A stretch of DNA of 64,000 bases from Natronospirillum operosum (GTDB taxonomy: Bacteria > Pseudomonadota > Gammaproteobacteria > Pseudomonadales > Natronospirillaceae), in NCBI RefSeq assembly GCF_004768465.1, contig NZ_SRMF01000003.1, positions 1 to 64,000 of the forward strand, written 5' to 3'. This document shows, one piece after another, positions 8,429-16,089 of this stretch (its first letter is position 1; each line of letters begins with the position of its first letter). The position numbers and the translations under genes are program-made. The notes under the pieces were generated by a model. That model was not told the origin of the DNA. It was given only the letters and a program-made list of their open reading frames with translations, and did no database searches.

Positions 8429-9387
8429 AGCGCTTTCTCCTTCGCAACACGCCCGCGCCACTGCACAAAGGCCAGCAGGCTGAGCAGGAAGACAACCGGT
8501 ACCAGCATCATCATGGCGGCGGCCATACCCAGGCCGACGTTCAGACGATCGGTAATGTGTTCGATGACAAAGACGGCCGGCATCTGCGTCGCAATGCCCG
8601 GCCCACCCTGAGTCATGGCGATCACGATGTCGTAGACCCGGACCATGCCGACACACTGCAGTACGAATGCGGTGAAAACGGCGCCCTTCATCATGGGCAG
8701 GACGATAAAGATATAGGTGCGCCAAGCCGGAATGCCGTCGACGCGGGCGGCCTTCCAGATTTCCCCGTCAATGCCGCGCAGGCCGGCCAGCATGATGGCC
8801 ATGGTGACCCCTACACTGTTCCAGATGCTGCCCACGATCAGGCCGTAGATGGCGGTATTGGCATTGACCAGCGGCGCGAAACGGAAATTCTCGAAGCCCC
8901 AGCCCTGTACCGCCGACTGAATGCCCAGGCCGGGGTCGAGCATCCAGCGCCAGGCCAGACCGGTGACCACCAGAGACATGGCAAACGGATACAGAAAGAT
9001 GGAGCGCAGCAGGCTTTCGTGGCGGATCTTCTGATCCATGAACACGGCCAGCAGAAAGCCGAACACCATGCTCAGCCCCACCGACAGCAGGCCGAACAGC
9101 CAGATGTTGTTGACGGAAATCAGCCAGCGGCTGGTGTTCCAGAGTCGTTCATATTGCGCCAGGCCCACAAAGTTGTAGGACGGCAGCATGCGGCTGTCGG
9201 TAAAGGACAGCACGCCGGAATAGATGATGCAGATCACGAACACACCAATGGCGGTGACGATCATCGGTGTGGTGCCGATGATGCTCATCAGGGTGCTCAG
9301 GCGAAAACGCGGTCGACGCCCGTACTCGGGCCGCCGGGTGGCGTTTGTCTCTCGCCGTGCTGCTACGGCGGAAGCGGATTGAGCCAT
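8425..9387 (-). CDS. Sugar ABC transporter permease (MalF type)
   Basis: 320 aa with about six membrane segments after a basic N-terminal tail. The EAA motif reads EIWKAARVDGIPAWRTYIFI (about residues 210-229), as in CUT1 sugar permeases of the GtsB/UgpA kind. The stop overlaps the start of the second permease by four bases. The gap to the binding protein gene upstream holds a strong hairpin (9443-9464) that may set unequal expression. Together the pair forms the inner membrane pore. Confidence 0.93.
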   Translation of the reverse strand: MAQSASAVAARRETNATRRPEYGRRPRFRLSTLMSIIGTTPMIVTAIGVFVICIIYSGVLSFTDSRMLPSYNFVGLAQYERLWNTSRWLISVNNIWLFGLLSVGLSMVFGFLLAVFMDQKIRHESLLRSIFLYPFAMSLVVTGLAWRWMLDPGLGIQSAVQGWGFENFRFAPLVNANTAIYGLIVGSIWNSVGVTMAIMLAGLRGIDGEIWKAARVDGIPAWRTYIFIVLPMMKGAVFTAFVLQCVGMVRVYDIVIAMTQGGPGIATQMPAVFVIEHITDRLNVGLGMAAAMMMLVPVVFLLSLLAFVQWRGRVAKEKAL

Positions 9388-9442
9388 GAGAACTATACCT
9401 CGGGTTCAGGTTCGACCGGAGAGAAGGTGACAAAGTAGCCAG

Positions 9443-9464
9443 ACCCGGGCCCAGTGGCCCGGGT
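9443..9464 (-). other. Intercistronic hairpin after the binding-protein gene
   Basis: ACCCGGGCC, loop CAGT, GGCCCGGGT: a perfect 9-bp stem lying 13 nt beyond the binding-protein stop codon, with no T-run. Such hairpins behind the first gene of malE-type operons protect the upstream mRNA and raise binding-protein yield. Confidence 0.65.
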
Positions 9465-9476
9465 GGCTCGGGTGCT

Positions 9477-10721
9477 TCAGTCTGCGTTGGCCAGGATGTT
9501 GGCAAAACGCTGCTGGATGTTCTCGACACCCATGTTCGGGTTGTTCCAGACTTCCAGCCACAGGTCGTCCATTTCGCCGCGCGTGTCTTCAGTGATGTAC
9601 ATGGAGTCCGGCGGGATGATCCGGTCCGGATCGGCCAGAATTTCCAAACCCTGCTGCATGCAGACATCGGCAATGGACATGTCGACATCGTCACGCACCG
9701 GCAGTGAACCCTTGGCGTTGTTGAACAGCGCCTGTACGCGCGGGCTCAGCATCATGGATGCCAGCTCGAACTGGGCCGCTTCGATTTCGGGATCGGACTG
9801 CTTCGGGAACACAAAGACGTCACCGCCGGTGTCCAGATAGGGATCTTCGGACGGGCCGGCCAGACAGGCATAGTCCACTCCTGGCTCCATGCCGGCCATG
9901 GCAAACTCGCCGCGCGCCCAGTCGCCCATGATCTGCAGGCCGGCCTGGTGGGTAATGACCAGGTTGGTAGTGTCATTCCAGTTGCGGTTGGCAGAACCGT
10001 CATCGGTGTACTGCTTCATGTTCTGGAAGATCTCGATGGCGGCGGCCATTTCCGGGCCCATGGCCACTTCAGGATCCTTGTCGCGGTAGAAGCGCAGATA
10101 GCCTTCCTTGCCCAGTTGAGACAGCAGTACGACACGGGCCGCACCATTGATCTGCCAGCCTTCGCCACCGATGGCGAACGGCGTGATACCGGCTTCCTGC
10201 AGGGCCGGTGCCACTTCGATGAATTCGTTCAGCGTGCCTGGAAGATCAACACCGGCCTGTTCGAAAGCCGGAATGGACGCCCAGGCCCACTGCCAGGAGT
10301 GGATATTCACCGGCAGACAGTAGATGCCGCCTTCGAATTCACAGACTTCGAGAATGGACGAGGGACGGATGATGTCATACCAGCCTTCCTGTTCTGCCAG
10401 CGGCGACAGGTCCAGCAGCATGCCCGCTTCAGCCAGCTCTTCGAACTGACGCGAGATATTGAACTGTGCGGCGCCCGGAGGATCGCCACCCAGCATGCGT
10501 TGCAGCGCCGCACCACGGGCTGCGGAGCCGCCAGCGATGGCTGCGTCGATCCAGTTGTGGTCGGTAGAGGCTTCGAATTCATCGGCGAAGACAGTTACAG
10601 CAGCCTGTTCGCCGCCGGATGTCCACCAGTGAATGACTTCGAGATCCACGGCCTGCACGGCAGCGCTGGAACTCAGAGCGGCAGCCGCAATTGCGGGCAC
10701 CAGTTTACGAGTGAAGTTCAT
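9477..10721 (-). CDS. Sugar ABC transporter substrate-binding protein (GtsA-like)
   Basis: 414 aa with a Sec signal peptide (MNFTRKLVPAIAAAALSS to AVQA, cleavage near residue 24) and a mature start VDLEVIHWWTSGGEQAAV. This and LPVNIHSWQWAW, IMGDWARGEF and KGSLPVRDDVD resemble GtsA-like periplasmic glucose/mannose proteins of family 1. AAGGAG lies before the ATG. It delivers sugar to the two permeases downstream. The upstream region carries two GntR-type and two CG-centred LacI-type operators, so the substrate may be gluconate-yielding, for example cellobionate, rather than plain glucose. That is inference. Confidence 0.92.
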   Translation of the reverse strand: MNFTRKLVPAIAAAALSSSAAVQAVDLEVIHWWTSGGEQAAVTVFADEFEASTDHNWIDAAIAGGSAARGAALQRMLGGDPPGAAQFNISRQFEELAEAGMLLDLSPLAEQEGWYDIIRPSSILEVCEFEGGIYCLPVNIHSWQWAWASIPAFEQAGVDLPGTLNEFIEVAPALQEAGITPFAIGGEGWQINGAARVVLLSQLGKEGYLRFYRDKDPEVAMGPEMAAAIEIFQNMKQYTDDGSANRNWNDTTNLVITHQAGLQIMGDWARGEFAMAGMEPGVDYACLAGPSEDPYLDTGGDVFVFPKQSDPEIEAAQFELASMMLSPRVQALFNNAKGSLPVRDDVDMSIADVCMQQGLEILADPDRIIPPDSMYITEDTRGEMDDLWLEVWNNPNMGVENIQQRFANILANAD

Positions 10722-10786
10722 GGTTGTTCTCCTTGCCGGGCTGCCGTTGCGGAGCAGCCGACGACTCTGATTGTTTTTGTAGTTCA

Positions 10787-10804
10787 GTTGTTACCAGTAA
10801 CAAC
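10787..10804. promoter_or_regulatory. GntR-type operator, ABC operon site 1
   Basis: GTTGTTACCAGTAACAAC, 8-bp arms around CA, 66 bp upstream of the binding-protein ATG. The core GTTACCAGTAAC recurs before the phosphorylase and 6-phosphogluconate dehydrogenase genes. Confidence 0.75.
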
Positions 10805-10821
10805 TTTGGTTGGAGTTTTGA

Positions 10822-10833
10822 GTTACTGGTAAC
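10822..10833. promoter_or_regulatory. GntR-type operator, ABC operon site 2
   Basis: GTTACTGGTAAC, the same core in reverse orientation, centred 32 bp (about three helical turns) from site 1. This would allow cooperative binding. Confidence 0.7.
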
Positions 10834-10858
10834 ATCCAGAAGTATATTTCATCTTTTA

Positions 10859-10872
10859 TGTAAGCGCTACCA
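10859..10872. promoter_or_regulatory. CG-centred LacI-type operator, site A
   Basis: TGTAAGCGCTACCA fits TGTAARCGNTWYCA, a LacI-family pattern unlike the GntR core. It forms a direct repeat with site B, 19 bp away. The LacI protein at 41697 is a candidate binder. Confidence 0.55.
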
Positions 10873-10877
10873 TAAAA

Positions 10878-10891
10878 TGTAAGCGATATCA
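10878..10891. promoter_or_regulatory. CG-centred LacI-type operator, site B
   Basis: TGTAAGCGATATCA, second member of the pair upstream of the sugar ABC operon. The remaining gap to the second gluconokinase gene (10892-11037) shows only a weak GGTCTGG/CCAGACC hairpin near 10950 and no gene. Confidence 0.55.
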
Positions 10892-11037
10892 TAAATTTGC
10901 ATTCATTTGTAAAAGCCCGGGAACGGGAGGTCTCAGGTTGCCAATGCGGTCTGGTTGAGTGCCGCCAGACCATCACTATCACGCTGTGCTTTCAGCGCAC
11001 TCAAAGCCCTGGCGGCTGCGTCATGAGTGTGGACAGG

Positions 11038-11532
11038 TCAACGGTTGTTGATCTTGCGCAGGCATTCTTCCAGCACCGAGTCTGCAGGCTGGTCGATCGA
11101 AATCCGGATCGCCTCGTGGTGGTCCGGTTCTTCCAACTGGTCGAACTGACTGCGCAGCATGCTGTGCCCGCTGAAATAATGGTCTTCGCGGCGCGCAAGC
11201 CGAGCCCAGATAGTATCGAAATCCCCGCACAGGTAGAGAAAGGTCACTTCCGGAGAGGCTTCCTGGAGACGCCGTCGGTAGTCCGCTTTCAGAGCCGAGC
11301 AGGCCAGTACCAGCCCGGGTTCCGCTTGGAGCAGGGCGGCCAGTTGCTGCAGCCAGCCAGCCCTGTCCTGGTCACTCAGGGGAATGCCATCCGACATCTT
11401 GCGTATGTTGTCAGCTGTGTGGAAGTCGTCCGCGTCGTAAAACGGCAGCTGGAGCTCGCGGCCCAGACGAGCGCCAATCAGACTTTTGCCGCTTCCGGAA
11501 ACGCCCATCACGATGATTTTCTGAGTAGACAT
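11038..11532 (-). CDS. gntK: Gluconokinase (second copy), coupled to tctA
   Basis: 164 aa from the ATG at 11530-11532; an in-frame TTG at 11547 is possible but has no better ribosome site. Walker A GVSGSGKS, FYDADDFHTADNIRKM, GIPLSDQDRAGWL, ACSALKADYRRRLQ and HYFSGHSMLRSQFDQLEEP are the same landmarks as in the copy at 5826, but the sequences differ along their length, so they are not a recent duplication. The ATG comes 11 nt after the tctA stop, which suggests translational coupling. That links this transporter to a substrate handled as gluconate. Confidence 0.92.
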   Translation of the reverse strand: MSTQKIIVMGVSGSGKSLIGARLGRELQLPFYDADDFHTADNIRKMSDGIPLSDQDRAGWLQQLAALLQAEPGLVLACSALKADYRRRLQEASPEVTFLYLCGDFDTIWARLARREDHYFSGHSMLRSQFDQLEEPDHHEAIRISIDQPADSVLEECLRKINNR

Positions 11533-11543
11533 GCTTGTTGAGA

Positions 11544-13046
11544 TCAACTCCCTTGTTGCTCCTCTGCCCGAGCAGATCGGATACGCATGCGGATGACGAT
11601 CACCAGCAGAACAAGGACCATCACCAAGAGGCCGATGGCGAGTGGTGATGCCAGAAGATATTGCGGCAGGGACAGATCCCGGGCGCTGGCAATGCGCATG
11701 GAGCGCGCGAGATTGGTTTCAATCAGCGGCCCCAGTACGACGCCGATAATGATGGGGGCGAGCGGCACTTCCATCTTCTTGAATACGGCACCGAAAATGC
11801 CGAGCACGATGGCGACGCCGACATCGAACAGGCTGTTGCGCACGCTATAGGCACCAAACAGGGCCAGCACCAGCACTGTGGGCACGATGTACTGCATGCG
11901 AATCTTGAGGATGTACGAGAAGTACTTGATACCGACCGCCCCAATGATGGTCATGGCCAGTACCGTAAGCAGCATGCCGTAGAGAAAGGTGTAGGCGACG
12001 TCCGGCCGGTTGACGAACAGGCTGGGGCCGAGAATGATGCCGTGTATCACCAGGGCGCCGGCGATGATGGCGCTGGTCGGGCTGCCCGGGACGCCGAGTG
12101 CCAGCAGCGGTACCATGGAGCTGCCAACGGTGGCATTGTTGGCGCTTTCTGCCGCAATAATGCCTTCCGGATTACCTTTTTCGAACAGTTCCGGCTGTTT
12201 TGATACCCGCTTGGCTTCCCCATAGGACATGAACACTGCCAGGGTGGTGCCGACACCGGGCAACAACCCGATCAGGGTACCGATGAGGCTGGATTTGATG
12301 ACCAGGAATTTTTTCCGGACTATGGCCATGACTACGGTCAGTCGGGCGATGGACTGATCCTTGTACTGCACCTGCTCGGTCGACTTCTTGCCGATGTTGA
12401 GAAACATCTCCGCAAAACAGAACAGGCCCAACACCACCGGTACTACCGAGACCCCCGAACGGAGCTCTGCCTGACCAAAGGTGAAGCGCTCCCGGCCCAT
12501 GATCATGTCGATACCGATGGTGCTGATAAAGAGTCCGAACAATACGGCAAAGGCGGCCTTGAACAGGCTGCCGCTGAGCGCACCGACAATGATCAGCCCG
12601 CTGAGGGAGATAAAGAACATTTCCGCCGGTCCGAACTGCAGGGCGAAGCGGGCCAGAGGTGGGGTGAAAAGGATCAGCACCAGAACACCGATAAAACCGC
12701 CGAACATGCTGGAAAACACGGAATAGTAGAGCGCCTCCTTGGCTCGACCTTGCTGTGTCATGGGGTAACCTTCCATGGCAACTGGGGCAGCCACCACATC
12801 GCCTGGCACATTGATCAGTATGCCGGTAATGGAACCGCCATACATGCCACCCATATAGATACCGCCCAGCAGAAGCAGACCCAGTTGGGGCTCAAGTGTG
12901 AAGGTGAGCGGCAGCAGCAATGAGATGCCGATAGCACCGTTCAGACCGGGAATGGCCCCGACCAGAATGCCGACGAGCACACCGCTGAAGACAATCAGAA
13001 AGACACTGGGCTGAGCCAGATAGCCTAACAATTCAATCAGTTCCAT
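11544..13046 (-). CDS. tctA: Tripartite tricarboxylate transporter large permease TctA
   Basis: 500 aa with about a dozen membrane segments. TctA landmarks include GILVGAIPGLNGAIGISLLLPL, the Gly-rich GGIYMGGMYGGSITGILINVPG (residues about 60-82), and a second copy GLLPGVGTTLAVFMSYGEAKR. The two repeated halves are characteristic of the family. It is the main channel of a secondary carboxylate importer driven by an ion gradient and fed by the periplasmic TctC. The characterised member carries citrate. Here it is followed at once by gluconokinase and preceded by a GntR operator, so gluconate or another aldonate is the likely substrate (inference). Confidence 0.95.
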   Translation of the reverse strand: MELIELLGYLAQPSVFLIVFSGVLVGILVGAIPGLNGAIGISLLLPLTFTLEPQLGLLLLGGIYMGGMYGGSITGILINVPGDVVAAPVAMEGYPMTQQGRAKEALYYSVFSSMFGGFIGVLVLILFTPPLARFALQFGPAEMFFISLSGLIIVGALSGSLFKAAFAVLFGLFISTIGIDMIMGRERFTFGQAELRSGVSVVPVVLGLFCFAEMFLNIGKKSTEQVQYKDQSIARLTVVMAIVRKKFLVIKSSLIGTLIGLLPGVGTTLAVFMSYGEAKRVSKQPELFEKGNPEGIIAAESANNATVGSSMVPLLALGVPGSPTSAIIAGALVIHGIILGPSLFVNRPDVAYTFLYGMLLTVLAMTIIGAVGIKYFSYILKIRMQYIVPTVLVLALFGAYSVRNSLFDVGVAIVLGIFGAVFKKMEVPLAPIIIGVVLGPLIETNLARSMRIASARDLSLPQYLLASPLAIGLLVMVLVLLVIVIRMRIRSARAEEQQGS

Positions 13047-13072
13047 AAATCATTACTCATGGCGGTCATCAA

Positions 13073-13112
13073 GCCGGCGCCCGTAGGCGGCGTTGCCGCT
13101 GAAGGCGCCGGC
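13073..13112 (-). other. Intercistronic hairpin between tctC and tctA
   Basis: GCCGGCGCC (13073-13081) pairs with GGCGCCGGC (13104-13112), with a smaller GCGGC/GCCGC stem inside. It starts 8 nt past the tctC stop and lacks a T-run, so it more likely protects tctC mRNA than terminates. The sugar ABC operon has the same arrangement. Confidence 0.6.
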
Positions 13113-13120
13113 GGCTTTCA

Positions 13121-14086
13121 TCAGTTGTCGGTGAACTGATCCAGGTTGTCCTGAATGATGGGGGTCAGGGTGGCGTTGGAGTCTTCCAGCACCTGGTTGA
13201 CCGCCTCATGATCCAGGTAGTTGTAGGGAATGGCCGCGTTCTCGAAGTTGCGGATCATGGTTTCGTTGGTGCTGATCGCATCCAGGGCTGATGTCAGAGC
13301 GTCGCGAACATCATCCGGAATGCCGGCCGGAGCCACCAGAACCCTGGACACACCCATGACGAGGTCCACACCCTGCTCACGGAAGGTCGGGACATCCGGG
13401 AACATGTCCATGCGCTCGGCGGCAGCGAAACCGATGGGCGTGCCGCCGGCATCGACAATGGGGTCATGGCTCATGGACGATGTGGACGCCATGTCGACAT
13501 GGTTGCCCAGCAGCGCGTTCATCAGCTCGCCGCCCCCGGAGTACTTGATATCTGTCACTTCTATATCCAGGTGGTCGGCAAAGGCCAGAATATGCAGCAG
13601 GCCCAGCGCGCCGGACTCACCCACTGTCAGCGACCCCGAGTTGACCTGACCATAGGCGCGAACATCGTCCAGAGTGGTGTGCTCGCTGTTGGGTGAGGCG
13701 AATATCCCCATGGGCATGTCATCGAAACCGGCCAGGTATTCGAGATCATCGAAGGAGAAACTGGTCTCCCGGGTCTGTTCCAGGACAAAGTTGTCGGGGT
13801 ACCCGAAGACACCCAGGGTATAGCCGTCCGGGTTGGCACGGGCGATCTCGGCAATGCCGATTTCACCACCGGCACCTTCGCGGTTGACGACATTGACCTG
13901 GCGGTCAAGCTCGTCACTCAGTACATCGGCCACGATGCGAGCGACGGTGTCGCCACCCCCGCCAGCGCTGTAGGGTACGATGATCTGGATATTGCGGCTT
14001 GGATAATCCTGAGCCTGGGCTCCGAATGCGGCGCCAAGGGTCAGGGCAAGGGCAGTGGTCAGGACGATTGCTGGTTTGTTTTGCAT
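13121..14086 (-). CDS. tctC: Tripartite tricarboxylate transporter binding protein TctC (Bug family)
   Basis: 321 aa from the ATG at 14084-14086 (AAGAGAAC upstream; the reading frame extends further up but without signal features). A Sec signal peptide (QNKPAIVLTTALALTLGAAF to AQA) precedes the family start DYPSRNIQIIVPYSAGGGGD. ANPDGYTLGVF and LVAPAGIPDDVRDAL are further Bug-family marks. It binds the carboxylate in the periplasm and presents it to TctAB. The gap to tctB holds a (GT)n tract near 14127. Confidence 0.93.
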   Translation of the reverse strand: MQNKPAIVLTTALALTLGAAFGAQAQDYPSRNIQIIVPYSAGGGGDTVARIVADVLSDELDRQVNVVNREGAGGEIGIAEIARANPDGYTLGVFGYPDNFVLEQTRETSFSFDDLEYLAGFDDMPMGIFASPNSEHTTLDDVRAYGQVNSGSLTVGESGALGLLHILAFADHLDIEVTDIKYSGGGELMNALLGNHVDMASTSSMSHDPIVDAGGTPIGFAAAERMDMFPDVPTFREQGVDLVMGVSRVLVAPAGIPDDVRDALTSALDAISTNETMIRNFENAAIPYNYLDHEAVNQVLEDSNATLTPIIQDNLDQFTDN

Positions 14087-14178
14087 GATAATGTTCTCTT
14101 GTTGGATTTGTTTTGTGTGGTCGGTGAGTGTGTGTGTGTGGTGCAGGGGCCGATCTCGGGAGAAAAAGCCGATCACAC

Positions 14179-14631
14179 CTAGGGTGTGGGTAATCCGAGA
14201 AGCACCGAAAACACCACAAAGGACATCCCGGTCATCACGACCGAGAAGGTGACAGCCCGGGCATATATGGGCCAGCCCAGGCGCACTTCGCCAGCCCGGT
14301 AGGTGTGGTAGCAGAACACCACGAATACCAGGAAGGCGGAAGCCATGTAGAAACCGAGGGTGCGCAGCAGCAAGAAGGCGATGGTCAGCAGTGCGCCGGG
14401 GATAACAATCTGGAACAGCAACGCCTGCCCGATGGCCCTGTCATCGTCCGAGGTCCTGTGCCGCAAGCCTTTCCACAGCGCACCACCCATGATGGCCAGG
14501 CCGGAAATACCCATGCACCAGAGCACCGCTCTGGGAAACAGGGCTGAACGTTCCGGCAATCCCGAGGTCAGGCTGTAAAAGTAAACTGAAAAGGCGACTA
14601 TTACTGCACCCAGAATAATGTTGCTGCGCAT
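14179..14631 (-). CDS. tctB: Tripartite tricarboxylate transporter small permease TctB
   Basis: 150 aa from the ATG at 14629-14631, beginning MRSNIILGAVIVAFSVYFYS as TctB proteins do; an in-frame TTG at 14685 would add 18 polar residues. Four membrane segments are visible, the typical fold for this small subunit. It is the first gene of the order tctB-tctC-tctA-gntK, whereas tctC-tctB-tctA is more common. A GntR-type operator pair lies 72 bp upstream. Confidence 0.88.
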   Translation of the reverse strand: MRSNIILGAVIVAFSVYFYSLTSGLPERSALFPRAVLWCMGISGLAIMGGALWKGLRHRTSDDDRAIGQALLFQIVIPGALLTIAFLLLRTLGFYMASAFLVFVVFCYHTYRAGEVRLGWPIYARAVTFSVVMTGMSFVVFSVLLGLPTP

Positions 14632-14702
14632 GTAGAAGGACCTGTTTGTCGTTGGGCAATTGAGCCCATTATCTTTGTTATTCAATACTGCATCACGACC
14701 GG

Positions 14703-14726
14703 GTTACCGGTAATGTTACCGGTAAC
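14703..14726. promoter_or_regulatory. GntR-type operator pair before tctB
   Basis: GTTACCGGTAAT (14703-14714) and the perfect GTTACCGGTAAC (14715-14726) lie back to back. They are 72-95 bp upstream of tctB and match the core found elsewhere in the island. Confidence 0.75.
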
Positions 14727-14812
14727 TTAGAGCCTACGGTAACGAACCTTTGGGTTGATTTCAAGTTCAATTTGGTAACTACACAGGAAACGAAGCCGGT
14801 TGCCGGCCAGCC

Positions 14813-14838
14813 GTGTGCCATCCAACTGGATGGCACAC
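14813..14838 (-). other. Strong hairpin after the unknown gene at 14856
   Basis: GTGTGCCATCCA and TGGATGGCACAC form a 12-bp perfect inverted repeat with only AC between. It lies 18 nt beyond the stop of the minus-strand gene. No T-run follows, so a terminator call is weak. Confidence 0.5.
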
Positions 14839-14855
14839 GCCGTACACTGGTGGTG

Positions 14856-16010
14856 TCAGGGTTCCAGAAAGGAGTGCATAAACCGAATCAGGGTGGCGTA
14901 GTCTGTGTCCCAATCCGCCTCTATAGCAGACAGATAGAACGCTGTTGGATTGTGTGGACCCAGTTGTGCAAAGGCTTCCCGATCAAAATCACCATCGACG
15001 ATACTCATCGTAAAGGCTGCTCCGGAAACACCAGCCCTGTAAAATGCTGCCATCGCAGTCTCGTCAACACTGATACGTGATGGGCCAAGATGATCAGTAG
15101 CAATGTCAATTTGTCTGATCACTCCGCCATGTTCAGTATTCAATCGAAATTGCAGATCAGAGGAAGAGTACAGGTCTTGATTGGCTGCCATCTGGCTGGC
15201 AAGGGCATCCACATCACTCTGGCGCAGCGCCTGATCAGTATTGAAGGTATTGATCATGGCATCCAGCTTTTCCATGATGGGCGCCAGCCCCTCCCAGGCG
15301 GCCTGGGATACCGGACCCTGAGAGTCCATTGTGAAGGTCAGGGTGCGTGACATGCCTTTGTGGACGCCCATTTGGGCAGCGTGAGTGCCAGCCTCGTTGA
15401 TAAACTCCTCAATGGAAAGGTGTATGTCGATGGTGCCGCCATCAGCGGTTTGCAGGATGAAATTTACCTCAGGGGTGTGGTGGTAGCGGCTTCGATTGAA
15501 CGAGTTGTGTACCATGCCCTCTGGAGAGTACATTTGCGGTCCGTGTACATCGCCCATCTCCACGCGAGAGCGCAGGGTCAGGTTCTGTACGTCGCCGTCA
15601 TAGGCGCCGAGCAGCGCCAGGTTTTCGCTAAGGCTGATGTCGCGTTTGGCGCTGAGCTCGAGCAGGTCGTACAGGCCGCCCGGCGGGTTGCCGGGCTGGC
15701 CATTTACCTTCGCCTCGACCATGGTCCGGCGCAACTCCAGGTCGGGGTTGGCTTCAATAGCAGGGATGTCTTCTCTGACCATCACGCCTGGTAGGGGTTC
15801 GAATAGCTGTTCCGTGGGTCTGGGGGGCGGTGGAGGCTGTGGCGGCGCCAGGGTGACCACCGCACTGCTTTCTGTTTTGGCGGAATTCCGTAACCGCTCG
15901 CCAGCTGCCGCCAGTTCTTCTCCTTCCAGGCGCCGACCATAGGCCTTCTCATTTGTTACACTGACAGGCGCCGACATGTTGCCGTAGGCACCATAATAGT
16001 GATCAATCAT
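14856..16010 (-). CDS. Unrecognised protein
   Basis: 384 aa from the ATG at 16008-16010, chosen for AGGA six bases upstream and the clean start MIDHYYGAYGNMSAPV. I do not recognise a family. There is no signal peptide or membrane segment. A Pro-rich linker (PPQPPPPPRP, about residues 55-65) separates a polar N-terminus from a mixed alpha/beta body. Acidic, with no Cys. It lies inside the sugar-acid island on the same strand, between the phosphorylase and tctB, but the GntR operators flank rather than precede it, so its tie to the pathway is uncertain. Confidence 0.75.
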   Translation of the reverse strand: MIDHYYGAYGNMSAPVSVTNEKAYGRRLEGEELAAAGERLRNSAKTESSAVVTLAPPQPPPPPRPTEQLFEPLPGVMVREDIPAIEANPDLELRRTMVEAKVNGQPGNPPGGLYDLLELSAKRDISLSENLALLGAYDGDVQNLTLRSRVEMGDVHGPQMYSPEGMVHNSFNRSRYHHTPEVNFILQTADGGTIDIHLSIEEFINEAGTHAAQMGVHKGMSRTLTFTMDSQGPVSQAAWEGLAPIMEKLDAMINTFNTDQALRQSDVDALASQMAANQDLYSSSDLQFRLNTEHGGVIRQIDIATDHLGPSRISVDETAMAAFYRAGVSGAAFTMSIVDGDFDREAFAQLGPHNPTAFYLSAIEADWDTDYATLIRFMHSFLEP

Positions 16011-16089
16011 CCCTGTTCCTCCCACTCTGTCCGCTTGCATAGGCTTTTTACAGCTGTCCTGCAAGGTATCGGCAGAACCGGCGGCCACT

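Noticed and set aside
12760-12770. GGTAACC inside tctA as a regulator site
   Set aside because: Coding context and no palindrome.
14734-14779. Further GGTAAC elements (near 14737 and 14774) as extra GntR operators
   Set aside because: Only single half-sites without a matching arm.
14813-14838. Rho-independent terminator
   Set aside because: Strong stem but no T-run on either strand, so kept only as a hairpin.
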